Assembly: GCF_001423905.1 (NCBI RefSeq)
Contig: NZ_LMPQ01000001.1
Coordinates: 594,173 to 658,172 of the forward strand
Source of the DNA: Frigoribacterium sp. Leaf186
GTDB lineage: Bacteria; Actinomycetota; Actinomycetes; Actinomycetales; Microbacteriaceae
Direction: 5' to 3'
Length of the DNA: 64,000 nucleotides
A model generated the notes under the pieces. That model was not told the DNA's origin and did not search any database. It saw only the letters and a program-made list of their open reading frames with translations. The position numbers and the translations under genes were made by a program. This document shows positions 18,549 to 26,127 of this stretch, one piece after another. How positions within the stretch are numbered: the first letter of the stretch is position 1; each line of letters starts with the position of its first letter.

Positions 18549-19684
18549 GCCAGCCGCTGCCCCGCTCGCCCGCCCCGGTGGTGCCGCCGCCGACGCGGGC
18601 GAGCCGGGCGGCGCCCCGCCTGATGGGCGTCGACGTCGCCCGAGGGCTGGCGGTCATCGGCATGTTCGCCGCCCACCTGTGGCCACGCGAGCTGCTCGAC
18701 GAGCGGATCTTCGACGGGCGGTCGGCCATCCTGTTCGCCACCCTCGCCGGGGTCTCGCTCGGACTGGTGTCGGGTGGCTCCCGGCCGACGCCCTCCGGCC
18801 GGCGGGGCAGGGTCGTCGGAGGCATCGCCATCCGGGCAGCCCTGCTGATCGTGCTGGGCCTAACCCTGCAGGCCTGGAACCCCTACCTGCTCGTCATCCT
18901 GCCGTATTACGGCGTGATGTTCGTCCTGGCCCTGGCACTGCTCTTCGCACCCCGGGCGGTGCTGCTCGGCGTCGCCGCCCTGCTCGCCGTCATGGCCCCG
19001 TGGCTGGCCTCGGCCGTCCCCGTCGACGCCTACGGCGACACCGCGTTGTCCGGTGCGGGCGGCCTCGCGACCCAGGCCCTGCTCGTCGGCGCGTACCCCG
19101 CCCTCGTCTGGACGCCCTTCGTGCTCGTCGGCCTCGCCGCGGCGCGTTCCGACCTGACCCGCACCCGCACCCAGGTCACGTTGCTCGTCGCCGGGACGGT
19201 GGCCGCGATCGTGGGGTACTCGGCGCGCTTCGTGCCCGGCGCCTCCTCGATCTCGTGGTTCGACCCCGCCGACCACGAGGGCATGCCGGCCGAGATCGTC
19301 GGTTCGGGCGGCGTCGCCGCCGCCGTGCTGGGGCTGCTGCTGCTCGTCACGGCGTCCCGCGGTGCGACGTCGACGGACCGCGAGCCCCCAGGAGGCGCGG
19401 CCGGGGTCGTCCGCACCGTGTTGCGACCGCTCGCCGCCACGGGCGCGCAGCCGCTCACGGTCTACACGGCACACGTGCTGATCACCTCGCCGCTCTTCAC
19501 GGTGTACCGGCTGTCGGACCCCGACGCCGCGTACGGGCTGCCCCTCGGCCACCTGGTCGCCGCCGTCGTCGTGACGCTCGCCTACGCGACGCTCTGGCAA
19601 CGGTTCGTCGGCCGCGGCCCCCTCGAGCGGGCGGTCGGCGCACTGAGTCGCCCCTGGGCCTGGAGCGCGGGCACCCGCCCGTGA
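18545..19684 (+). CDS. Multipass membrane protein, DUF418/heparan N-acetyltransferase-like
   Basis: The 379-residue protein has about ten hydrophobic segments. It opens with LMGVDVARGLAVIGMFAAHLWP, the GxDxxRGxAxxGM signature of DUF418 and DUF1624 membrane acyltransferases. The C-terminal part contains ATGAQPLTVYTAHVLI, typical of the DUF418/acyltransferase-like end. It overlaps pspA by GTGA, so it is part of the TPM-pspA operon. Its substrate is unknown; transfer of an acyl group across the membrane is inference. Confidence 0.75.
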   Translation: MSQPLPRSPAPVVPPPTRASRAAPRLMGVDVARGLAVIGMFAAHLWPRELLDERIFDGRSAILFATLAGVSLGLVSGGSRPTPSGRRGRVVGGIAIRAALLIVLGLTLQAWNPYLLVILPYYGVMFVLALALLFAPRAVLLGVAALLAVMAPWLASAVPVDAYGDTALSGAGGLATQALLVGAYPALVWTPFVLVGLAAARSDLTRTRTQVTLLVAGTVAAIVGYSARFVPGASSISWFDPADHEGMPAEIVGSGGVAAAVLGLLLLVTASRGATSTDREPPGGAAGVVRTVLRPLAATGAQPLTVYTAHVLITSPLFTVYRLSDPDAAYGLPLGHLVAAVVVTLAYATLWQRFVGRGPLERAVGALSRPWAWSAGTRP

Positions 19685-19697
19685 CAGACTGACGCCC

Positions 19698-20540
19698 GTG
19701 AGGTTCGTCGTGGTTCCACAGTGGCAGGGTTCACCGTCGTCGAGGGCCATGCGGCTCGCCGAGGGGGCGTACGCGATCCTCGGCGACCTGCCGTCGACCG
19801 CGACGACCATGGTCGAGGTGCCGGTCGGGGCGGGTGACTCGCTCGGCACCCGGGTGCACCGGCTCTCGTCGGTGCTGACCATCGCCGAGTCCGTCGGTCG
19901 GGAGCTGCGCACCGACGACTCCCCCGCGATCGTCGTCGGCGGCGACTGCGGCGTCGAGTTCGCCGCCGTCCGGCACGCGGTCACCCCCCGCACCGCCGTC
20001 GTCTGGTTCGACGCCCACCCCGACCTGCACAGCCCGCGCAGCAGCGAGAGCGGCGCGTTCAGCGGCATGGTGCTCCGGGCACTCATCGGCGACGCCACCG
20101 AAGACCTCCCGACCATCGGGCCGGGCCCGACGCCCGAGCCGCTCGACCCGGCACGGGTGGTGCTCGCCGGTGCCCGCAGCTACGACGACTCCGAGGACAG
20201 CTACATCGAGAGCCGACACGTCCGCACGGTGTCGTCCCTCGACTTCGACCCCGCCGAGGTGATCACCGCCGTCGAGGAATCGGGGGCGACCGAGGTCTAC
20301 CTGCACGTGGACCTCGACGTCCTCGACCCGGGCGTGATCGAGGGGTTGCTCGACCCGCAACCGTTCGGCCTCGAGCCCGGCGTCCTGATCGAGACCATCA
20401 CAGCGCTCAAGCAACGCTTCACGCTCGTCGGCGCCGGCCTCTGCTCGTTCGCCCCCGTCGACGCGGCCGCCGCCTCGGACGACATGGGCACCATCCTGCG
20501 CATCCTCGGGGCGCTCGCCCGAGAGACGCCCGCACCGTGA
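19698..20540 (+). CDS. Arginase/agmatinase-fold protein
   Basis: The 280-residue protein has the binuclear manganese motifs of the ureohydrolase fold: DAHPDLH (105-111) and HVDLDVLDP. The first metal motif reads GGDCG (81-85) instead of GGDH, so a His ligand is replaced by Cys, as seen in divergent actinobacterial members. The true substrate is therefore uncertain (arginine, agmatine, formimino-glutamate or a guanidine compound). It overlaps the next gene by GTGA. Confidence 0.82.
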   Translation: MRFVVVPQWQGSPSSRAMRLAEGAYAILGDLPSTATTMVEVPVGAGDSLGTRVHRLSSVLTIAESVGRELRTDDSPAIVVGGDCGVEFAAVRHAVTPRTAVVWFDAHPDLHSPRSSESGAFSGMVLRALIGDATEDLPTIGPGPTPEPLDPARVVLAGARSYDDSEDSYIESRHVRTVSSLDFDPAEVITAVEESGATEVYLHVDLDVLDPGVIEGLLDPQPFGLEPGVLIETITALKQRFTLVGAGLCSFAPVDAAAASDDMGTILRILGALARETPAP

Positions 20541-21343
20541 CCGCGGTGGCCCCCGGCACGGACCGTCCCCGCGTCACCGTCGAACGCGACGGCCACGTCC
20601 TGCTGATCGGACTCGACCGTCCCGAGAAGCGCAACGCGGCCGACCTGCGCATGCTGCGAGAGCTGGCCCTGGCCTACGGCGAGCTCGACCGCGACCCCGA
20701 CCTGCGGGTCGGCCTGCTCTTCGCGCACGGCGACCACTTCACGGCCGGCCTCGACCTCGGCGACGTCGTGCCCGCCGTGACCGACGCAGGCCTCGACGTC
20801 GTGCCCGATGGCGGGCTCGACCCGTGGCAGGTCCACGGGCGTCAGGTGTCCAAGCCCGTCGTCATGGCGGTGCAGGGCACGTGCCTGACCCTGGGCGTCG
20901 AACTCGCCCTGGCGAGCGACGTCGTCGTCGCCGACCGGAGCGCCCGCTTCGGCCAGATCGAGGTCAGTCGCGCCATCCTGCCCTTCGGCGGGGCGACGAT
21001 CCGGCTGCCACGACGGGTCGGCTGGGGCGACGCCATGCGCTACCTGCTGACCGGTGACCAGGTCGACGCCGAGGAGGCGCGGCGCATCGGACTCGTGCAA
21101 GACCTGGTCGACGTCGGGGCGGCCCACGAGCACGCCCTCGTGCTCGCCCGGAGGATCGCCGCCCAGGCGCCCCTGGCGGTTCAGGCGACCCTCGCCAACG
21201 CCCGTCTGGCCGTCCGCGAGGGCGACGCCGCGGCCGAGGCGGCACTGCAGCCCGAACTCGTCCGGCTGCTCGCGACCCACGACGCCCGGATCGGGTTCGA
21301 GGCCTTCGCGTCGCGGACCGCCGCCGAGTTCACGGGACGCTGA
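20537..21343 (+). CDS. Enoyl-CoA hydratase/isomerase family protein (crotonase)
   Basis: The 268-residue protein belongs to the crotonase family. RPEKRNAADLRMLREL is the N-terminal CoA-binding segment and HGDHFTAGLDLGDVV contains the oxyanion-hole loop. KPVVMAVQGTCLTLGVELALASDVVVAD is the second oxyanion strand-helix, and ARFGQIEVSRAILPFGG follows. Substrate is not evident. It overlaps the arginase-like gene by four bases and is therefore translationally coupled, although the two activities have no obvious common pathway. Confidence 0.88.
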   Translation: MTAVAPGTDRPRVTVERDGHVLLIGLDRPEKRNAADLRMLRELALAYGELDRDPDLRVGLLFAHGDHFTAGLDLGDVVPAVTDAGLDVVPDGGLDPWQVHGRQVSKPVVMAVQGTCLTLGVELALASDVVVADRSARFGQIEVSRAILPFGGATIRLPRRVGWGDAMRYLLTGDQVDAEEARRIGLVQDLVDVGAAHEHALVLARRIAAQAPLAVQATLANARLAVREGDAAAEAALQPELVRLLATHDARIGFEAFASRTAAEFTGR

Positions 21344-21400
21344 CCGAGCCTCCTCGGGGGGACGCGAGAAGGCGAGGCACGGACGGGCGGAGACACGAAA

Positions 21401-21432
21401 GAGCCCGCCCACCCCGAGGGGTGGACGGGCTC
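21401..21432 (-). terminator. Hairpin terminator of csbD
   Basis: GAGCCCG pairs with CGGGCTC, followed by one mismatch and a CCACCC/GGGTGG stem. It begins 19 bases past the csbD stop on the minus strand and is followed there by CTTTCGTG. It could also stop transcripts from the crotonase gene. Confidence 0.75.
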
Positions 21433-21451
21433 GAGAACGAGGCGGGTCGGC

Positions 21452-21622
21452 TTACTTGAAGACGTCCTTGACGTCTTCGCCGGCCTTCTTGGCGGAGGCA
21501 CCGGCCTGGTCCTTCTGACCTTCGGCCTTCAGCTGGTCGTCGCCCTTGCGGTCGCCAACAGCTTCTTTCGCCTTGCCGGCGATGTCCTGAGCGGCGTTCT
21601 TGATCTTGTCGTCGAGTCCCAT
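21452..21622 (-). CDS. CsbD family stress protein
   Basis: A 56-residue hydrophilic protein, MGLDDKIKNAAQDIAGKAKE at its N-terminus, with the CsbD pattern (KAKEAVGD then KAEGQKDQA). CsbD proteins are small, abundant general-stress proteins of unknown mechanism. ATG at 21622 follows AGGAGG by six bases; the longer upstream frame has no support. It is monocistronic, between two plus-strand operons. Confidence 0.9.
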   Translation of the reverse strand: MGLDDKIKNAAQDIAGKAKEAVGDRKGDDQLKAEGQKDQAGASAKKAGEDVKDVFK

Positions 21623-21803
21623 GTGTGCCTCCTCGTAGATTGACGCGCCCCACCGAAGGATTCGCAGTGATGCGCTGTTGCAGGGCACGCTACCAACGAG
21701 CGTCCGGTCGCGCTCAAGGCGTTCAGGAAAGACCCAGTCAGGACTCACGAAACGGATATGTCCCCCGGACGGACCCGCCTGAGAACGCGCACCCCGAGGC
21801 GAC

Positions 21804-21809
21804 TAGCGT
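21804..21809 (+). promoter_or_regulatory. Putative -10 element, leaderless start of the disulfide reductase
   Basis: TAGCGT ends six bases before ATG 21816. There is no Shine-Dalgarno sequence, so initiation is probably leaderless. Confidence 0.5.
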
Positions 21810-21815
21810 CAGGGC

Positions 21816-23216
21816 ATGACGACTTATGACCTCATCGTGATCGGAGCCGGCGCGGTCGGCGAGAACGTGGCCGACTACGCCACCCGCAACGGCCTCAAGG
21901 TGGGCCTCGTCGAAGCCGAGCTCGTGGGCGGCGAGTGCTCGTACTGGGCCTGCATGCCGTCGAAGGCCCTGCTGCGCTCGAGTGCCGTCGTCCGGGCGGC
22001 CAAGTCGCTCGACGGCGCCAAGCAGGCCGTGACGGGCGACGTCGACGTCGCCGCCGTGCTGCGTCGCCGCGACTCGTTCACCAGCAACTGGGACGACTCG
22101 GGCCAGGCCGACTGGGTCGAGGGCGCCGGCATCGACCTGATCCGCGGGCACGCGACCATCACGGGCGAGAAAGAGGTGACGGTGAACGGGGAGGTGCACC
22201 AGGCCACCTACGCCGTCGCCGCGGTGACGGGGTCGTCGGCACTGCTGCCCGACATCCCCGGCCTCGCCGAGTCGAAGCCGTGGACCAGCCGTGAGGCCAC
22301 CAGCGTCAAGACGATGCCGCAGAGCGTCGTCATCGTCGGCGGCGGCGTCGTCGCGGCCGAGATGGCCACGGCGTACCAGCAGCTCGGCTCGACCGTCACC
22401 CTGATCGCCCGCAGCGGCCTGCTCGGCGGGCAGGAGCCCTTCGCCGGCGAACTCGTCGCCGACTCGCTGCGCGGACTCGGCGTCGACGTCCGCCTCGGCG
22501 TCTCGCCCTCGAACGTGCTGCGCACCGAGCACGACACCGTCGAGGTCACCCTCGACGACGACTCGACGGTGATCGCGGACGAGATCATCGTCGCGACCGG
22601 CCGCGTGCCCCGCACGACCGACCTCGGGCTCGAGAACGTCGGACTCACGCCGGGCGAATGGCTCGACGTCGACGACACCATGCTCGTCAAGGGCACGGAC
22701 TGGCTCTACGGCGTCGGCGACGTCAACCACCGGGCGCTGCTGACCCACCAGGGCAAGTACCAGGCCCGCGCCGCCGGCGAGGTCATCGCCGCCCGCGCCT
22801 TCGGCAAGCCCGTCCAGGCCGAGCCGTGGGGCGCGCACGTCGCGACGGCCGACGACGCCGCCGTGCCGCAGGTCACCTTCACCGACCCCGAGGTGGCGAG
22901 CGTGGGCCTCACCGCCGACGCCGCCGGCAAGCGCGGCATCGACGTGAAGGTCGTCGACTACGACCTCGCGGCCGTCGCCGGCTCGGCGATCCACTCGGAC
23001 GAGTACAAGGGTCAGGCCCGCCTCGTCGTCGACGAGTCCCGCAGGGTGATCGTCGGTGCCACCTTCGTCGGCCCCGACGTGAGCGACCTGCTGCACGCCG
23101 CGACGATCGCGGTCGTCGGCGAGGTGCCGATCGACCGGCTGTGGCACGCCGTCCCTTCGTACCCCACGGTCAGCGAGGTCTGGCTGCGCCTGCTGGACGC
23201 GTACGGCCGTCCGTGA
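21816..23216 (+). CDS. FAD-dependent pyridine nucleotide-disulfide oxidoreductase
   Basis: The 466-residue protein is a class-I flavoprotein disulfide reductase (lipoamide dehydrogenase, mercuric reductase or mycothione-reductase type). It has an N-terminal FAD loop GAGAVGEN (11-18) and the redox pair Cys41-Cys46 in GGECSYWACMPSKALLR. An NAD(P) loop follows in VIVGGGVVAAEMA. GVGDVNHRALLTHQGKYQAR is the second FAD motif, and a C-terminal dimerisation domain is present. The usual C-terminal HPT-x-E motif of lipoamide dehydrogenase appears as HAVPSYPTVSE. The substrate is not determined. It is the first gene of a three-gene overlapping operon. Confidence 0.9.
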   Translation: MTTYDLIVIGAGAVGENVADYATRNGLKVGLVEAELVGGECSYWACMPSKALLRSSAVVRAAKSLDGAKQAVTGDVDVAAVLRRRDSFTSNWDDSGQADWVEGAGIDLIRGHATITGEKEVTVNGEVHQATYAVAAVTGSSALLPDIPGLAESKPWTSREATSVKTMPQSVVIVGGGVVAAEMATAYQQLGSTVTLIARSGLLGGQEPFAGELVADSLRGLGVDVRLGVSPSNVLRTEHDTVEVTLDDDSTVIADEIIVATGRVPRTTDLGLENVGLTPGEWLDVDDTMLVKGTDWLYGVGDVNHRALLTHQGKYQARAAGEVIAARAFGKPVQAEPWGAHVATADDAAVPQVTFTDPEVASVGLTADAAGKRGIDVKVVDYDLAAVAGSAIHSDEYKGQARLVVDESRRVIVGATFVGPDVSDLLHAATIAVVGEVPIDRLWHAVPSYPTVSEVWLRLLDAYGRP

Positions 23217-23569
23217 TCAACCCGCTGGTCGACTCGCCGATCTCGCGGCTCGGCTGTGCCTGGGCCACGGTCGTCGGCCTCGCGGTCGGCGTTCCGCTCA
23301 GCGTCGGTCGCGTCCGCGTGGTCGGCGATCTGATCGTCTGCCGGGGACTGCCCCGGTGGGCGTTCAAGCGAGGCGGAACGTGCGTCGGCCGGGTCTACCT
23401 CACCCGCGACAACGACGGACCCCGGGTGCTCGAGCACGAGGCCGTGCACGTCCGTCAGTGGCAGAAGTACGGCATGCTGATGCCCGTACTGTACTTCTTG
23501 GCCGGCAGCGACCCGCTGTCGAACAGGTTCGAGATCGAGGCCGGCCTCGAGAAGGGCGGATATCGATGA
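23213..23569 (+). CDS. Small membrane-associated HExxH protein (mini-metalloprotease-like)
   Basis: A 118-residue protein starting at GTG 23213, overlapping the reductase stop (GTGA). It has a hydrophobic segment (about 13-33), then LEHEAVHVRQWQKYG with HEAVH at 75-79, an HExxH zinc signature. A second hydrophobic patch (89-97) and NRFEIEA follow, whose Glu could be the third zinc ligand as in gluzincins. Similar short actinobacterial proteins exist but have no known role. Its stop overlaps the SDR start (ATGA). The context suggests a membrane-surface redox or stress module. Confidence 0.75.
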   Translation: MINPLVDSPISRLGCAWATVVGLAVGVPLSVGRVRVVGDLIVCRGLPRWAFKRGGTCVGRVYLTRDNDGPRVLEHEAVHVRQWQKYGMLMPVLYFLAGSDPLSNRFEIEAGLEKGGYR

Positions 23570-24387
23570 CCCGCACCGTGATCATCACCGGGGCGAGCAG
23601 CGGCATCGGCCGCGAGGCCGCCCGCGAGCTCGCGAAGGGCGGCGCCGACGTCGCCGTCGTCGGGCGGAACCCCGAACGCACGCAGGCCGTGGCGGACGAG
23701 GTGGGCGGCACGGCCTTCCTGGCCGACTACGACCGCCTCGACGACGTCCGGTCGTTGGCCGACCGACTGCTCGACCGCTACCCGCGGATCGACGCCCTGG
23801 CGAACAACGCCGGCGGCCTCGTGAGCGAGCGCGGTGTGACGGCCGACGGATTCGAGCGCACCCTGCAGTCGAACCACCTGGCGCCCTTCCTGCTGACCCG
23901 GCTGCTGTTGCCGCGCCTGGTCGAGAGCGGCGGCCGCGTGGTGTCGACGGCGAGCACCGCGAACCTGATGGGTCACGTCCGGCTCGACGACCTCAACTGG
24001 TCGAAGCGGCGCTGGGCCGGCGGGTGGCGCCAGTACGGCACGACGAAGATCGAGACCGTGCTGTTCGTCCGCGAACTGGCGAAGCGCACCGGGCTCGAGG
24101 CGTTCTCGTTCCACCCGGGCATCGTCGTCACCGGCTTCGGTTCGGACTCCCGTGCGATGCGCGTCGCCAACGTGCTGACCAACGGCAACTACGGCATCTC
24201 GGCCTCGGCCGGCGCCGTGCCGCTGATCCAGCTTGCAGGCCCGACGACCATCGCGGTCGAGAGCGGCACCTACTTCGACCAGCTGAAGCCCCACGGTCGG
24301 CTGCACCGTCAGGCGACCGATCCGCTGCTCGCCGAAGCCCTCTGGGACCGCACCTCCGAGCTCGTGGGCCTGCCCGCCGAGATCTGA
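23566..24387 (+). CDS. Short-chain dehydrogenase/reductase
   Basis: The 273-residue SDR has the NAD(P) loop TGASSGIG (8-15), NNAGG (80-84), a Ser-Thr-Ala stretch after the core strand and Tyr157-Lys161 in YGTTK. Its closest layout is the retinol-dehydrogenase/WW-domain-oxidoreductase-like group with a longer C-terminus. ATG 23566 overlaps the HExxH gene by four bases. It is the last gene of the operon and is followed by a strong bidirectional terminator. Confidence 0.9.
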   Translation: MTRTVIITGASSGIGREAARELAKGGADVAVVGRNPERTQAVADEVGGTAFLADYDRLDDVRSLADRLLDRYPRIDALANNAGGLVSERGVTADGFERTLQSNHLAPFLLTRLLLPRLVESGGRVVSTASTANLMGHVRLDDLNWSKRRWAGGWRQYGTTKIETVLFVRELAKRTGLEAFSFHPGIVVTGFGSDSRAMRVANVLTNGNYGISASAGAVPLIQLAGPTTIAVESGTYFDQLKPHGRLHRQATDPLLAEALWDRTSELVGLPAEI

Positions 24388-24406
24388 GGCGCGACGGGAC
24401 GACCGG

Positions 24407-24445
24407 ACGAAGGAGGCGCGATCGACGTGGTCACGCCTCCTTCGT
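24407..24445. terminator. Bidirectional terminator between convergent genes
   Basis: Perfect 12-base arms (24407-24418 and 24434-24445) with a 15-base loop, between the SDR (+) and siderophore-interacting (-) stops. The left arm contains the dispersed word GGAGGCGCG (24412-24420). Confidence 0.9.
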
Positions 24446-24461
24446 CGTCGACGCCCCGGCG

Positions 24462-25400
24462 TCAGGACTCGGACTTGCCGATCCGCCAGTACCCCATGAA
24501 GGCGACCTGGCGGCGGTCGATGCCGACCTCGCTGACCAGGAAGCGCCTTAGGGTCTTGATCGCCCCCGCCTCGCCCGCGAACCAGGCGTAGAGGTCGGAG
24601 CTGACGGCCGCGCCGTGCGGGTCGTCGCCGTGCGGGACGTCCCAGAGGACGTCGTGGTCGACGTCCACCTCGCTCACCTCGACGCCGTGGTGCCAGGCGG
24701 TCACGAAGCGCGCCGTCCAGCGACGGACCGCGACGACGAGGGCCTCGCCGTGACCCGAGGACGCCTCGCGACGCGGCAGCCAGTGGACGTCGACCCCGGG
24801 AGGCGCGACCAGGTCGAGCTCGTCGGCCGCGGTCGGGATCTCGATGAAGACGCAGCCCCGGGCGTCGGCCGGCAAGGCTTCGACGATCGAGCAGATCGCC
24901 GGCGCGGCCGTCTCGTCGCCCGCCAGCAGGAGGGTGCGCGCGTCGCCCGGCGACCACTCGACGCCGCTGCCCGTGACGCCGCTCGTGGCGTCGGGGCCGA
25001 CGAGCATCAGCTCGTCGCCGACCCGGGCGCGTCCGGCCCAGGCCGAGGCGGGGCCGGTGTCGCCGTGGCAGACGAAGTCGACGTCGACCTCACGCGCCGC
25101 CGGACGCGCGGCCCGGGCGGTGTACGTGCGGAACGCGTTCTGCTGCTCGGCCGGCAGGGCACGCCACGAGGCGTACCAGTCGTCGGTCGGAAAGGTGTCG
25201 TACCCGGTGGCCTCGAGGGGCAGGACGACCTTGATGCGCTGGTCGAGCCCGTCGACGCCGAAGTCGCCGAGGTCGTCACCCGTGAAGGTGATGCGGACGA
25301 ACGACGGGGCCAGGCGACGGACCGCCGCGACGCGCACGCGGTAGGGACGGTGGGCCGGCTTCGCCGGGCGCTCGACGATCGTGGCGGTCGCGCTGGTCAT
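24462..25400 (-). CDS. Siderophore-interacting protein (ferric-siderophore reductase, SIP)
   Basis: The 312-residue flavoprotein frees iron from imported ferric siderophores by reduction in the cytoplasm. FRTYTARA (about 100) is the FAD-binding RxYT motif and LLLAGDETAAPAI (about 156) is the NAD(P)H-side motif. YAWFAGEAGAIKTLRRFL and AFMGYWRIGKSE at the C-terminus are the typical SIP signature. It is 14 bases downstream of a shorter SIP-like gene on the same strand, and an iron box precedes the pair. Confidence 0.93.
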   Translation of the reverse strand: MTSATATIVERPAKPAHRPYRVRVAAVRRLAPSFVRITFTGDDLGDFGVDGLDQRIKVVLPLEATGYDTFPTDDWYASWRALPAEQQNAFRTYTARAARPAAREVDVDFVCHGDTGPASAWAGRARVGDELMLVGPDATSGVTGSGVEWSPGDARTLLLAGDETAAPAICSIVEALPADARGCVFIEIPTAADELDLVAPPGVDVHWLPRREASSGHGEALVVAVRRWTARFVTAWHHGVEVSEVDVDHDVLWDVPHGDDPHGAAVSSDLYAWFAGEAGAIKTLRRFLVSEVGIDRRQVAFMGYWRIGKSES

Positions 25401-25414
25401 CAGGTGTTCGCCGG

Positions 25415-25843
25415 TCAGACGGCGGCGGGGGCGCCGACGTGGAAGACCTCGTGCAGGTCGTGCCGCAGGTCGTAGGCGAAGGCGGGAGGGCCGCCGATCC
25501 AGACCACGTGCTCACCGGTGGCCACCGACTCGGGCTCGACGTACATCTCGCCGAGCCAGGCCCGGACGGCTCGGTCGAGCGCCTGGCCGGGGGCGCACGC
25601 CGCGCCGGTGCCGGGCGCGCCCGAGCGGCGGTCACGGGCGAGCCAGGTGACCGTGACCCGACCGGGCGAGGCGAGGGGCTCGACGTCGTCGGCGCTGTCG
25701 ACCTCGACGAACACCTGGCCCCGGGCGCAGATCGGCAGGACCGAGAGCATCTCTCGCAGCACGGGGATCGACGAGGCGTCTGCGGCGAAGAGGACGCGGA
25801 GGGCGTCGTGCGGCAGGGGCGGGTTCTGGTCTACGAGGAGCAT
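25415..25843 (-). CDS. Short SIP-like protein (C-terminal NAD(P)H-domain only)
   Basis: The 142-residue protein matches only the C-terminal half of siderophore-interacting proteins. LRVLFAADASSIPVLREML is equivalent to the GDETAAPAI region and VVWIGGPPAFAYDLRHDL to YAWFAGEAG. The FAD-binding barrel with RxYT is absent. It may act with the full-length SIP downstream or be a truncated paralogue. ATG 25843 is preferred over an in-frame ATG at 25882 because the latter would place the iron box and -10 element inside the gene. Confidence 0.75.
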   Translation of the reverse strand: MLLVDQNPPLPHDALRVLFAADASSIPVLREMLSVLPICARGQVFVEVDSADDVEPLASPGRVTVTWLARDRRSGAPGTGAACAPGQALDRAVRAWLGEMYVEPESVATGEHVVWIGGPPAFAYDLRHDLHEVFHVGAPAAV

Positions 25844-25851
25844 GTCCCCTT

Positions 25852-25857
25852 CAATAT
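25852..25857 (-). promoter_or_regulatory. Putative -10 element of the SIP operon
   Basis: TATATT-type AT-rich hexamer on the minus strand about nine bases before ATG 25843, partly overlapped by the iron box. It predicts a very short leader. Confidence 0.45.
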
Positions 25858-25874
25858 AGGTAAGGCTTGCCTCA
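25856..25874. promoter_or_regulatory. DtxR/IdeR-type iron box
   Basis: The 19-mer ATAGGTAAGGCTTGCCTCA matches the consensus TTAGGTTAGGCTAACCTAA at 14 of 19 positions and keeps the central AGG-x-AAGGC/GCCT symmetry. It overlaps the -10 region of the SIP operon, where a metal-loaded repressor would block transcription. It also lies about 22 bases upstream of the -35 of the divergent ABC operon. Confidence 0.75.
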
Positions 25875-25895
25875 TCCGCCACACGGGTCTCTCGA

Positions 25896-25928
25896 TTGAC
25901 AGCGACCTCGCTGCCGTGATGGTAAGTT
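25896..25928 (+). promoter_or_regulatory. Putative promoter of the dpp-like ABC operon
   Basis: TTGACA at 25896-25901 and an extended -10 TGG-TAAGTT at 25920-25928. The spacing is 21 bases if both are used, so the extended -10 may work with a poor -35. It implies a leader of about 190 bases before GTG 26128, in which I recognise no riboswitch. Confidence 0.4.
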
Positions 25929-26127
25929 CTGTCGGGTCCGGCGTCCGTCAGCGACGCCCGGAACGAGGGGCCGTGCCGTGTCCGACAGCAACACGGTGGC
26001 GGATCGCGTGGACCGGTTCAGCAGCGACCGGTGCTCCCCCGCCGAACGACCGAGGGGCTCTCCCGTGCCTCCGGTCCCCCGTCGCCGTGGACGAACCGCC
26101 ACGGCCGTCCCCGGAAGGCCCCACCAG

